Below are positions 43,775 through 54,938 of a DNA stretch of 64,000 nucleotides, one piece after another. The notes under the pieces are model-generated. The model saw only the letters and a list, made by a program, of their open reading frames with translations, did no database searches and was not told the origin of the DNA. Source of the stretch: Chlorops oryzae (lineage: Eukaryota > Arthropoda > Insecta > Diptera > Chloropidae); contig CM035806.1 of NCBI GenBank assembly GCA_020466095.1, positions 93,551,554-93,615,553 of the forward strand, written 5' to 3'. The translations under genes and the position numbers were made by a program. Within the stretch, counting starts at the first letter, position 1. Each line of letters opens with the position of its first letter.

Positions 43775-46427
43775 GTATGTTGAATATATGTTCATGGAAT
43801 GCTAACGGTATAGGCCAGCACAAACTAGAATTAATGCACTATCTCTCCGATAAATCAATTGACGTAATGCTCATTTCAGAGACACACCTGACAGATAAAA
43901 ACAATTTTTATATTCCCGGGTTCAACTTCTATAAAACTAATCACCCTGATGGTAAGGCTCATGGTGGTGCAGGTATATTAATTCGCAGCAGAATTAAACA
44001 TTTCTGTTTAAATTCATACTCTAAAACCTACTTGCAAGCAACATCCATCTGCTTACAAACGAACGGCAGCTATTTATGCACCACCCCGCTACCCTGTAAG
44101 TGAACAGCAGTTTAAAGAACTATTTAGTTCGTTAGGCAACAGATTTTTAGCTGCAGGTGACTATAATGCAAAACATACCCACTGGGGCTCACGGCTGATC
44201 AATCCAAAAGGTAGACAACTATATAACACTTTAATTAATAGTGGTGGTAGGCTCGATTTCTTGTCACCCTCCCAACCAACTTACTGGCCCACAGACCAAA
44301 GAAAAATTCCAGATCTTATTGACTTTGCCATTGTCAAAGGAGTAGATAGGTCAAGTGTTTCAACCACGACTAGCTTTGATCTTTCTTCAGATCATTCTCC
44401 TGTGCATTTTCGACTTTCGGAATCATCCACTCACTCCAAGCCAGTCCTCGGACTAACGTCTTCCAAAACAAATTGGCTCAAATTTAAAAAATATATAGCC
44501 ACTCATATACACACAAGCTACACAATAGAGTGCAAAGATCACGTGGAAGATGCCGTAAACATACTTAATTCTATTTTAACGTCAGCGGCAGAAAATTCAA
44601 CTCCACCACATAATAAAAATACAAAAAGAGATTTCACCACCAATAGTGAAATACAAAGACTTGTACTAGAAAAGCGAAAGAAAAGGCGCGAATGGCAACA
44701 AAATAGGTCCCCAGAAGCCAAACATAGATTAAAGGCAGCCACAGAAGAGCTGAGAAAAGCGCTGCAAAGAGAAAAAGATCAGGAATGTCAAAATTATGTT
44801 TCTAATCTTTCACCACATAAGTTAGGAAAATTGCCGTTATGGAAAGCGAACAAAACCTTAAAAACACCCATACAGGGTGAATCTCCGATTAGAGACTCCA
44901 ATGGCAATTGGGCACGCAGTAGTGAAGAAATAGCGGCTACATTTGCAAAGCACTTGAGCTTTGTGTTTCAACCTAATCCACCCCCAATTCATGATGAAGC
45001 TCCTTCGCAACAACAAAATTCTCATAATTTTCCGATTCGCTTCCACGCAAATGAAATAAAGGAAATCATTAAACACCAATTGTCCCCGAAAAAGGCACCA
45101 GGTCATGATCAGATAACACAAAAAATGATTATAGAGATGCCGTTTATTGCTATAATTTTTGTCACAAAGCTTTTCAACTCAATAATTAAATATGCACATT
45201 TTCCGGCTGCATGGAAACGATCATTAATCACTATGATTCCAAAGCCAGGCAAGGACGTTACAATAGTATCGTCCTATCGACCGATAAGCCTCCTTCCATG
45301 CCTCTCAAAGCTATTTGAAAAGGCATTGCTCTCCAAGTTGACTCCTTACATTAATGGAAGCAATATTACCATCTCACCAATTTGGTTTTCGAAAAAATCA
45401 TGGAACGATTGAGCAGGTGAATCGTGTAACAAACGAAATAAGGAAAGCATTTGAATATAAAGAGTATTGCTCCGCAGTTTTTCTTGATGTGGCTCAAGCC
45501 TTCGACAGAGTTTGGCACGAAGGCCTCATTCTCAAGATTAAGAGCCTCCTCCCTCCAAATACACATGAAACACTTGCGTCTTACTTAAAAAATAGATCAT
45601 TTCGGGTAAAATATAAGGATCATATAACACAAGACATTGAAATAAAAGCAGGCGTCCCCCAAGGAAGTGTTTTTGGCCCCTTCCTATACTTATTATACAC
45701 CACAGACTTTCCCTTAAGCAGTAGCACCACAATATCTACTTTTGCTGATGATACAGCAATTATAAGTCGGCAAAAATGCCCAATTTCAGCTGCTAGGAAC
45801 CTTCAAATGCATTTAAAATTAGTTGAAAAATGGCTAGCTCTTTGGCGTATAAAAGTAAATGAGCAAAAATGTAAGCACGTCACATTCACACTTAAAAGGG
45901 GAATCTGCCCATCCGTATCTATTAATAATATTTTAGTACCACAGGCCGACAATGTAAACTATTTAGGTTTCCATTTGGACAAACGTCTTACTTGGCGCAA
46001 ACACGTTGAAGCCAAACGAACTCTCATGAAATTAAAAGCCTCTAAGCTTCATTGGTTAATTAACTCACGCTCTCTTTTGAACATTGAATACAAGGTGCTT
46101 TTATACGTAAGTGTTATCAAACCGATTTGGACGTATGGGCTACAGCTATGGGGCAACGCTAGCTCCACGACTGTAGAACTAATACAAAGAGCTCAATCGA
46201 AAATTTTAAGATTAATTACAGGTGCTCCATGGTTTATCCGAAACGAAAACATCCACCGCGACCTCAATGTACCCATGGTTAAAGATGAAATTTCGCGATT
46301 TAAGGCAATCTATAGCGAGAAACTTAGAAGTCATCCTAACGAAATGGCTAGATGCCTAGCCTCCACTTCTTCACATTCCCGGCTACGAAGAAATGATCGC
46401 CACACCACTGTGGAAGCAACTGAGTAG
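43771..46427 (+). pseudogene. Jockey-like LINE (copy 2), ORF2 endonuclease/reverse transcriptase
   Basis: MSMLNICSWNANGIGQHKLE opens the endonuclease; SETHLTDKNNF, AAGDYNAKHTHWGSR and SSDHSPVHF follow. A one- or two-base frameshift lies near 44064 and another near 45358. The reverse transcriptase blocks are YRPISLLPCLSKLFE, HQFGFRKNHGTIEQV, FLDVAQAFDRVWHEG, AGVPQGSVFGPFLY and the intact catalytic STFADDTAI, then YLGFHLDKRLTWRKH. The C-terminus ends after NEMARCLASTSSHSR. There is no RNase H domain, as usual for Jockey. Apart from the two shifts every motif is kept, so the copy died recently or carries assembly errors. Confidence 0.9.
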
Positions 46428-46530
46428 CCTCTGCTATAAATCGATACACAACAGATTCCGGTAAATTCCTTCACTGGCAAAAACTGTTTCGCCATGCAAA
46501 TAAAAAATACAAAATAAAATAAAAATTTTA

Positions 46531-46806
46531 TTATCTAAGCCCGATCCCGTGGCACATATTATGTACAAACAACTATATATGAGTTCTTAAGCCCGCTCCG
46601 AGGCACGTTTATCTTGTATAAAAATTTATTATCTAAGCCCGATCCCGTGGCACATATTATGTACAAACAACTATATATGAGTTCTTAAGCCCGCTCCGAG
46701 GCACGTTTATCTTGTATAAAAATTTATTATCTAAGCCCGATCCCGTGGCACATATTATGTACAAACAACTATATATGAGTTCTTAAGCCCGCTCCGAGGC
46801 ACGTTT
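46531..46806 (+). repeat. 98-bp tandem repeat in the LINE 3' region
   Basis: Nearly three units start with ttatctaagcccgatcccg at 46531, 46629 and 46727 and include gcccgctccgaggcacg. They are practically identical. Each unit has two related halves (aagcccgatcccgtggcac and aagcccgctccgaggcac). Copy 1 of the LINE has no such array. Confidence 0.9.
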
Positions 46807-47099
46807 ATACAAGAAACTTTACAACCGAAAACTTTTGTAAAGTTATGTAAAATTAGATTTAAGATTCTACAACTTATTGTTAGTTCTTTATAAATAAGAA
46901 GATTCAATAAACAAGTCCCGTTCAAAAAAAAAAAAAAATTATTTTTCCAAAAGATGGCGTTATTTATCTGCATCTCGCGTTGTATAAGTCCGATCGTGTT
47001 CCGCTAGGGGGCATTAGAAAGATGACAGTTCCTACTAAAAAAGCTTTTTTGACATTTTTTTGATTGATTGATTCAGTTTTGTTTGAGAGCTTGTCAAAG

Positions 47100-48067
47100 A
47101 TGGACATCAGCAAAGAGAAAATTCGCTACATTTTACAGTTTTTCTTCGATAAGGGAGAAAACGCAAGCCAGGCGGCTGAAAATGTGAATAGCGTTTATGG
47201 ACCTGATACTGTAACAGCCAATCATGCGCAATTTTGGTTTCGTCGATTCCGTTCCGGTAACTTCGATGTCAAGGATGCACCACGCACTGGAAGGCCAATT
47301 GTCGAAAATGTCGATAAAATCATGGAAATTATCGAGTCCGACCGTCATGTTAGCACTGTTTCGATTGCAAAAGAGCTAAAGATTGCACAAAAAACCGTTT
47401 GGAACCATTTGAAAAAGGCTGGATACACAAAGAAGCTCGATGTATGGGTGCCACACGAGTTAACGCAAAAAAACCTCATAGACCGAATTTCCATCTGCGA
47501 ATCGCTGCTGAACCGAACAAAATCGACCCATTTCTGAAGCGGTTGGTGACTGGTGATGAAAAGTGGGTCACTACGACAACGTCAAGCGAAAACGGTCGTG
47601 GTCGAAACACGGTGAACCGGCGGAAACGGTGGCCAAGCCAGGATTGACGGCCAGGAAGGTTTTGCTGTGTGTTTGGTGGGATTGGCAGGGAATTATCTAC
47701 TATGAGCTGCTCCCATACGGCAAAACTCTTAACTCGGAACTCTACTGTCAACAATTGGACCGTCTGAAGGAAGCAATCGCCCATAAGCGGCCAGCTTTGG
47801 CCAATAGGAGAGGAATTGTGTTCCATCAGGACAAGGCCAGGCCACACACATCGATAGTGACTCGCCAGAAGCTCCGGGAGTTTGGTTGGGAGGTTCTTCT
47901 GCATCCACCTTATAGTCCGGACCTGGCAGCAAGTGATTACCATCTGTTCCTGTCCATGGCGAACAATTTTGCTGGTGAAACATTCGCTTCGAGAGAGGCT
48001 TCTGAAATTCGACTGTCTCAATTTTTTGCTAATAGGAACGAGGGCTTCTATAAGAGAGGCATAATGA
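47100..48067 (+). pseudogene. mariner transposase, one frameshift and a C-terminal deletion
   Basis: MDISKEKIRYILQFFFDKGE begins the paired helix-turn-helix region; QFWFRRFRSGNFDVKDAPRT and GRP follow. WVPHELTQKN is the conserved linker. A frameshift at about 47510 separates it from the catalytic part with TGDEKWV (first Asp), VFHQDKARPHTS (second Asp; most relatives have QDNARPH) and YSPDLAASDYHLF (third Asp, D34D). After GIMKLP about 20 expected residues are lost and the sequence goes straight into the right TIR. The linker and HELT motif point to the mellifera/cecropia side of the mariner tree; the subfamily is tentative. Confidence 0.85.
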
Positions 48068-48384
48068 AATTACCTCAATTTAATGCAAAAATAATTGATT
48101 TCTTTTTACTACACCTAATATGTACTAATTTTTCAAAACATTCAATCCCAAAAATATCCCCCCTGATTGAACTGAACTTGAACTTGAAAAATTTTTGAAT
48201 AAACATCCAATGAGGCAAGCTTCAACTTTTTATGGCTAAAAAATCATGTCTTATCTTCATCTCAATGACTTCAGTAGCGATAAGTCAACTCCAGCTCTAG
48301 CCCAATGTTTACATATTGAACTATATATGCTCTCCTACCGCACACTTTCTCACCCCCTCACCTCTTCAATGAGGCTCAATGCGA

Positions 48385-48616
48385 ACCTTCTCATATAAAC
48401 CTCCAAAAATTTCCAAAGACTTAAATGTGTGTCATTTCCTACAAACCTCCAAAAATTTCTAAAGACTTAAATGTGTGTCATTTCAAACAAACCTCCAAAA
48501 ATTTTCAAAGACCTAAATGTGCGTCAATTCATACAAACTTCCAAAAATTTCTTAGGACTTAAATGTGCGTCTTTTCATACAAACCAACAAAAATTTTCTA
48601 GGACTTCAATGTGCGT
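48385..48616. repeat. 46-bp tandem repeat, five units
   Basis: Units around acaaacctccaaaaatttc and gacttaaatgtgtgtc end at 48432, 48478, 48524, 48570 and 48616, with a steady period of 46. Divergence rises toward the right. The array lies upstream of the Polinton/virus-like relic once the mariner is removed, so it may be a terminal repeat of that element. Open frames across it are translated repeats. Confidence 0.85.
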
Positions 48617-49752
48617 CTTTTTCCGATTTTCCATACACAAAAAGTTGCACACCCAGAACGAACATATCCCCCCTACTCGAAAGTTTTGAAACATAGCGGT
48701 GATGTTTTGGTTCGAATTATCGAGTGCCAACATTTGTATACTTTTTTCGAATTATTAAGATATTTTCTTTTGAACTCATGATTACTTTGAAATATAAAGA
48801 AGTTTGAATTAAGGAGAGTCGACCTGTACCTGTTTCTTTTCACGCAAAGATGTTGAAAAGCGAACGCAGTTTTTAAAACACAAACACAATTTTGGAATCT
48901 TAAAAATCATTGTAGTATCGTAGAAAGCTCAAAATATGGTTCATCAGTTCGATCTGAAATATGATGACAGAAATTTTGTGTAGATCGAATGCCAAATATT
49001 GAAAAAGATGTTTAGTCGTTGGATATTTCCGATGGTTCGAAATTCCACATATTCCTCTACATGATATTTTGAGAATCGAAAAACTTTAAGGCCATTAATT
49101 TCTGTGTCACGCTGGTACGAATAAGAACATCTTGTTGTTGTAGTTACACACTTTATTTTCTTTTATTCCCAATAAAATATTTATGTGCTAAAATGAACTT
49201 ATAATTGGAAACTAACAGCCGCTTCCACATTTGCTTGATAATTGGCAATGTGGAACTATCTATGTACCTATATTTTGAAAACTTAATTTAAATTCATATG
49301 ATAAAATTAAATTATTTACTGCAGGTCCTATTATTATTTATTTCTAAAAGAGAGAATTAAACATTACCTTATGTAATTTGTAACTTATATCTATTATAAA
49401 CATTATATACAAATATTAAGTCAATTAAATGTTCTTGATGAATGAATCGCGCTTGTGAAATTACAACTGTTAAGCATATTAAAATTACTTACGATACAAA
49501 CGGTAACGTTACAGTAATAATTAAAATTTGCTGGCACTATTTAATAATAAATTTAATTGTCAAGACTCTTGGGAATTATTTCTTACGCTGTGATACCAAG
49601 TGGTGCCTGCACCACCACAAACTTTCTGTTTACAGATTTTAACACCTTGAAAATTTCTCGAGCGATGATTTCCAATTTCCGGTAGTATCCAATAGCCATT
49701 TCCACAACTAATTGTTGAGTCAGAAAATTTTCCTTTAATTAAACTGTAGAGT
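48617..49752 (-). other. AT-rich stretch; probable 3' untranslated region in its right part
   Basis: If the short exon at 49796-49753 is real, its untranslated region runs leftward from 49752. On the minus strand AATAAA-type signals occur near 49340 and 49158. Otherwise no gene or repeat was recognised. Confidence 0.3.
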
Positions 49753-49796
49753 TTATTGATAGGCTACCGGCTGTGTTGATGGCATGTTACGTTCTC
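49753..49796 (-). CDS. Proposed last coding exon of the PRRT3/4-like gene
   Basis: A clean acceptor (CATTTTTAG to 49797) opens a segment less AT-rich than its surroundings. Taken in the phase left by the donor at 54938 it reads GERNMPSTQPVAYQ and then a stop. The intron would be 5.1 kb. The phase match and acceptor support it; the coding part is only 14 codons, so chance is possible. A transcript would decide. Confidence 0.4.
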
Positions 49797-50379
49797 CTAA
49801 AAATGTGATAAAAGTGCGAAAAAAAATTTGAGTCAGTAATAAGTGAGATAATAAAGTCCAAATTATCTTATTGTTGGTGCAATATAAATAGTCCCTCAGA
49901 CATATAACAATAAATGAAGATTATAAACATATTTTAACGCCCAGCATATGCAGTGGGACACAAAGCTGATAATTACAAATCAAAAATTTGGGTATAAGTA
50001 TAAACTTATGTTAACTAAGTCATATTTTAAAGCTCATCTAATCCTAAATTTGTTTGAAATTTAAACTTTGATCAATTACAATTCGGTGGTCACTAAAATT
50101 GTATCTTTAGTTGTATATACATATGGGGCATTCTTTTACAAACCGTACGGAACAAATATTATAGGTGTTTAAATTGCTCCGAATTTTTTTTTTTGTGTTA
50201 TACATATATCAGATAAGCTGACATATGTCGCAATTTTTTTTTTCTATAGTTTCAAAGATATAGCCGAATGAATATTGGAATACATACTCAGCCAAGGTGC
50301 TTGTCTTTGGATGTGATATCTTCGGTTCAAGTTGCCATAACTCAAAAAAAAAATGTTCTTCCTTCCTAGAATTTTGAAT

Positions 50380-50790
50380 AACAATTATGAATAAGAAAAA
50401 TTTTTTTCCGTTGCTCATAATTTTAATCGTTCAATAAATATTTTTTACGTTGCTTCAAAACGATTGTGAATGAGAAAAAACTTTTCCGTTTCTTATAATC
50501 TTTTATTTTCAATAAATAGTTTTTAATTTATTTCGTTAAGAGAGAAAATATATGTAGTGGTATACTGGTGATACCATTCTACTGATATCATTAATAGCGC
50601 TGCTGATCGCGCTGGTTATTAGGCAACGTAAAAACAATTTAATGAAAAATAAATGTTATAAGCAACGGGAAAAAATTTTTCTCGTTCATAATTGTTATGA
50701 GGAAACGTAAAAAAAATTTATCGAACGATTAAAATTATGAGGAACGGAAAAAAAATTTTCTCAATAACCGTTATAGAAAAATGAAATACT
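50380..50790. repeat. Inverted repeat of tandem units in the intron
   Basis: The left arm (about 50380-50545) and right arm (about 50635-50790) are complements of each other. Each arm carries the phrase cataattttaatcgttc plus a second, related unit around ccgttgcttataa, so the structure is both tandem and inverted. It may be a decayed foldback element; no target duplication was found. Confidence 0.6.
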
Positions 50791-51675
50791 TTTTCATTGT
50801 TTGAAACTGTTATATTAAAATGAATTTTTTTTAATACAAACTTTAATAGTTATAGTCCTATTTTTTTCCTAATTTCATATAGCTGTTATGTCTCTGGTTT
50901 TTACACTCAATTGTATTATACGATCCCACTGTGTCATGGGAGGAAATTCGAAACGCCCATTTCCCAAGTTTTATCGCTTAAAAAAAAAGTTCCAAAACAA
51001 AAGTTTATACTAAATATAATATGTGATCTAATGGAATCATAAAAAAAAATTAACTTTTTTCCAAAACAGGTTTTTAGACACCTTGCTAGATATAATCAAA
51101 AAAGTAGCTTCACTTCGACTAAAATAACGCGTTTCTCGCACAAAGCAATTTGAAAAGATGCATGCTAGCGTGCAATGCTTACATACCATAAATGCTTTTT
51201 AAAAATATGGGTCGAAGAATATTTGATAAAGAATAGAAAAAATATATTTCGATCGAATCGGTTCACATGTTCGTGGAATGACCCAAATATAATGTTTTTA
51301 AATTTAATTTTTTTTTTTTTTGCAACACTTAGAAGTCAAAAACGTGATTTTATCCAACAAAATGGTTTTAGAAATATCTAAACAAAATTTGTTTAGGATT
51401 TTTTTGGAACTCGTCTATTACTCTTTAACATGAATTCTACGAATGTCAAAGAAAAAGTATTATGCCTTATATAAGATTTATCAATAATATGTATGAGTTT
51501 AGGAATAATGTTCTAATCATGAATTAAATCTTTAAAAAAAAAAAGAATATATAATTTTTTTTCTTGGAAGTCAAAAACGCGGTTTTAGTGGAAGAAAAAG
51601 CCGGTTAAAAGTAATGTTCAAATTTTCAAAAGGATCGGTTCAGTAGAATTTGAGTTTTGATGTTCACGGACTTAA

Positions 51676-52404
51676 GGGGGTCTTCTCATTGAGCAACTTT
51701 TTTTTCGACTTTTTTTTTGCATTTATTTATAGCTTGGGTAGTTGTGAATATGCCCCTAAAAGGATTTTTTGAAATTCGAAATAGTTTAGAGGATATAGCC
51801 TTCTTTGTCGAGCAAGATCTGCGCTTAAACGAGTAATTTTTGCGTTGCTTCAAACTTTAAACGCGTTTATCTCGAAACCACGATTTTCGAACTGGCGGCC
51901 ATGATATCTCCAGTTCAACTGAACCGATTTTCATGAAACAAAGTGGAATCGACGCAGAATTGTCACCATTCTCGGGTGAACCTCGACCATAATTTTAAAA
52001 AAATTTTTACTATTTTTTTTTTAAACTAAACTACAAAAAAAAAGCCCGAAATAGAATTTTTTTTTTGAATGGCCGCCATTTTGTCAAAAAAAATCACAAA
52101 ATTAAGCTTGAGGTTCACCCGAGAATTACATCTATACTGATTATAACCCCGTTTTTTTTCCATTTCGGACGCTCCGGAGACCCGGAATCGTGGCCGCTGT
52201 GACGGCACCTTTTTTTTCACCACCAACTTTGAAGTCTCATTACTTTTTGAACAGCCCACGTATCGAGGCAAAAAAAATTTTTTTATTTACTTTGAACCTT
52301 TTGTAATACAATAAATAAAAAAAGTTTTCAATTATTCTTTGCGTTTTCAAATAAGAACTTTTTTAAAAAGGGTCCAAAAAACGGGTTTTCAATGAGAAGA
52401 CCCC
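51676..52404. mobile_element. TTAA-flanked MITE, 729 bp
   Basis: The ends GGGGGTCTTCTCATTGA and TCAATGAGAAGACCCC are complements (the run of G differs by one), flanked by TTAA at 51672-51675 and 52405-52408. Its length is within one base of the element at 33398-34127. Both contain a phrase close to 'ctcgaaaccac/gtggttttgag' and 'cgcgttta/taaacgc'. It is non-coding. Confidence 0.75.
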
Positions 52405-53031
52405 TTAAAAAATGACGTTTTTGGGAAAATCGATTAAAAAGTTTTTTTCTTTCAGGCATCAGGTATCGCACGGCCGGTCGTTTAAAATGCTGTATCTCTG
52501 TTAGTTTTACTCGGATTGACTAAAATTTTTACACAATATTCACGAGATATTGTTACTTAATGATTGATATGCGACCGACTAACAAAAGACAAAAGCAACA
52601 AAGCAACAAAAAGGCATTATGATGAATATCGTTGTTCATTTCTACTTTACGCTTCAATATTTTTTTACGAATTAGGGTAGCTTCCAGAACCAGTCGAGAT
52701 AGACCAAACAAAAGATATTGTTGTAGAGTAAGACTGTGTTTGAGTAATTAGTTATAAGTGTACAATTAGGGTGGCCCTTATTTGGAAAAGTCCGATTTTC
52801 CCAGCTGTCCTAGTCTCAAAATGTTGAAATGGGTCTAAAAAGGATATATATGAAGTTTTTTCGGGATTGATTAAGTTTTAAAAGTCGCTCATGGGTCTTG
52901 AAATCTGGAAAGTGATTTGTATGGGGAAAAACCTGCGTTTCGCTAGTTTCATCAAAATTTTGAATGCAAGACATGTTTTTTCGATCCGGGAATGAATGCC
53001 ACTTTATAGAGAACAGACTCACCTTTCTTTT

Positions 53032-53800
53032 AAGATAATAATAATAATGATATGGAGCGTGAATCTGCCCAAAGGCTGGCACTGCGGCCCAGATGACCTA
53101 TTGTGCCAAGATTCACTATTTTTTATGAAAAGCCCCTCATAGCTCTCCTAATAAAGTCCAGAATCACCTCTGGAGAAGAACTCCTAATTTGTCCTAATGA
53201 CAGAAATTCCGAATGGAATACATTTCTTCTGTGATGTATTAAGGCAGGACATTCGCAAAGAATGTGCAAAGTTGTTTCCTCGTCTTCGAGGCATAATCTG
53301 CATTCCGAATTATCGGAAAGGCGAAGTTTGTGCAGGTGATACTTAAGCCCAGAATGGCCAGTAAGAAAACCCGTAAGCAATCTTATGCTATCTTTTGAAA
53401 GCTTAAGAATATTGGAGTAAGAGTAAGGTTTTATAAGCAATTTACTCTGCCTCAGTCCGGGAAAGTCATCCCAGTACACAAGGTGAAGGAGATTTTCTTT
53501 CTCTCTGATTTTTTCCCTGATACCCGCCCAGTTCAACCCACAAAAAGGCTGAGGACCGATAAAAGGGGTGTTTGATGCCTTTCTTGCTAGACTATCAGCT
53601 AGCTCATTACCATCAATCCCCGTGTGACCAGGGACCCAAAATAAATCAACTTTATTGCGTGTCGCTAGTTTCTGAAGTAGTCCAAAGCATTCGAGGACTT
53701 GCTTTGACTTAAAAGCCCAAGATGATAGGGCTTTAATAGAGGCCTGACTGTCAGAAAATATGACAATCCTTTGGCTTCTTTTAAGATATAAAACAACAAC
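53032..53800 (-). pseudogene. I/LOA-like LINE, RNase H and C-terminal end
   Basis: The minus strand shows an RNase H domain (IVIFSDSQASIKALSS and LFWVPGHTGIDGNELADSLA) from about 53775 to 53560. Then comes the C-terminal Cys/His region with LLTGFLTGHSGLKYHLHKLR and CRLCLEDEETTLHILCECPA, to a stop at 53123. The 3' end at about 53032 has ATT/ATC repeats. RNase H in this place is a mark of I- and LOA-type LINEs. The copy is 5'-truncated and has no reverse transcriptase. The frame is mostly open, so it is not very old. Confidence 0.8.
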
Positions 53801-54727
53801 ATCAGTTAATATTGTGCGGATCTGGGGCTACTCAAAGTCGAAAATATCGGATATAAAAAAGATACTTCCTCTTGGGAGTCCTTATTTTCCACAAAAAGAA
53901 GAATACAAATATTTGGTATGCAAATCTGAAAAATATATGAAATAATCTTTTCAACTAGCCTAGTACGAAGAATATTGGATTGCTTTTTTATATGTTTTAT
54001 TAACGTCAAATTATTACTACCATTTTTTATATATAATAATATTTTGGGTTGCTTCTTTCAGCAGACTGCAAAATGGACATGCCCTAAAAAAAAATTAAAC
54101 GACTCAAGTGCTAAAGACGTAAATTAAAGACAAATTTTTTGAGACTATAATCATTAAATTCGGTTGACGTTATCTATTCATAAACTTGTAAATAAAACGT
54201 AAATGTACTTTTACTACCTTTAATGCAACAAATGTTTAAGTATGCATAAAATAGACAGATGGCAACGCCGAAGCTTTGATATTAATCAGCAAGAGCGCCC
54301 GCAAGAAATTGACCGTGGTCTCAATCATTTAACAATGCTGATAAATCGCACATTACACAATGTTTTCAATCACATTTGTTGAGAGGGGGTCAAAGTAAGT
54401 AGGGGTAAGAGAGTGACCCATGCGATTCCCTCTTCGGACGCCGGATAAACCGATATGTTTCAATGAAGTGTGGCCAACCTTTTGAGGTAGTTTTTCCCTC
54501 GGTGACTCAAAAATCCCTTTTACTCTTTTTTCTTTAGAAAGTGGGCTGTCCAATAAATAATATTTGAATATTCCTTTTTATGTTTTCATGTTTCATACTT
54601 AAGTAGGGATTCAAAAATACTAGGGTCTGTCACAAAAATCTCGAAACTGCCCCAAAATCGGACTTTTTCGAAATATTTCAATGAAACTTAGAATTTGAGC
54701 GTATATTTAAGCCTCCGAATATAATTT

Positions 54728-54915
54728 AAAAAATATATATATATATATATAAAAGTGGGCGTGGCAAAGGGGCGGTTTTCATAAAGAAATTTAACAAAAG
54801 TCAGTATATGGGGTCTCTTATGGCCTTAAACACCTCTTGATATTAAAAATTATTTGAACGTGTGTATGTGTCGGGTATTCTATTGTCGGGCTCGCCTGAC
54901 TATAACACCCTTACT
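54728..54915 (+). mobile_element. Helentron-like 3' end next to the large exon
   Basis: After (TA)10 at about 54731-54751 comes aaaagtgggcgtggcaaagg, a phrase common in fly Helentrons, and then the hairpin GTCGGGCTCGCCTGAC (54885-54900), CACCCTTACTT and a T run. It ends only 24 bases from the donor of the large exon at 54938. Confidence 0.55.
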
Positions 54916-54938
54916 TTTTTTTTTTTTTATATATTTAC

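Larger units (their letters stand above)
41903..46937 (+). mobile_element. Full-length Jockey-like LINE, 5.0 kb
   Basis: The 14-bp duplication attatttttccaaa (41889-41902 and 46938-46951) encloses a complete copy with about 300 bases of 5' leader, ORF1, ORF2, a 3' region with three 98-bp repeats and a final A run. It inserted in the left TIR of a mariner. The two frameshifts in ORF2 and one in ORF1 make it inactive unless they are sequencing errors. It is clearly younger than the related copy at 36580-40745. Confidence 0.9.
41866..48118 (+). mobile_element. mariner element split by a complete LINE
   Basis: The inverted ends begin TTAGGTGTAGTAAAAAGAAA and match over about 32 bases with one difference. 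TA flanks both sides (41864-41865 and 48119-48120). A 5.0-kb LINE entered 24 bases from the left end. Without the LINE and one copy of its duplication the element is about 1.2 kb, the usual mariner size. Its left TIR is 5 kb away from its transposase gene, so the structure is easily missed. Confidence 0.85.
49797..54938 (-). other. Large intron of the PRRT3/4-like gene (proposed)
   Basis: It holds the inverted repeat at 50380-50790, a TTAA element (51676-52404), a piece of an INE-1-like element around 52680-52700 (agaaccagtcgagatag), a LINE relic (53032-53800) and a Helentron-like end (to 54915). 53801-54720 and 50800-51670 are AT-rich and unassigned. Confidence 0.4.

Noticed and set aside
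48385..48616. CRISPR-like array
   Set aside because: The repeats are directly adjacent and have no unique spacers. The context is a fly genome.
48471..48689. 72-codon open frame
   Set aside because: It is the translation of the 46-bp tandem array.
54880..54938. Lysine-rich C-terminus of the membrane protein by reading through the donor
   Set aside because: The added codons come from a Helentron-like T run, while a GTAAAT donor with a matching downstream acceptor is available. It remains possible as a read-through product.
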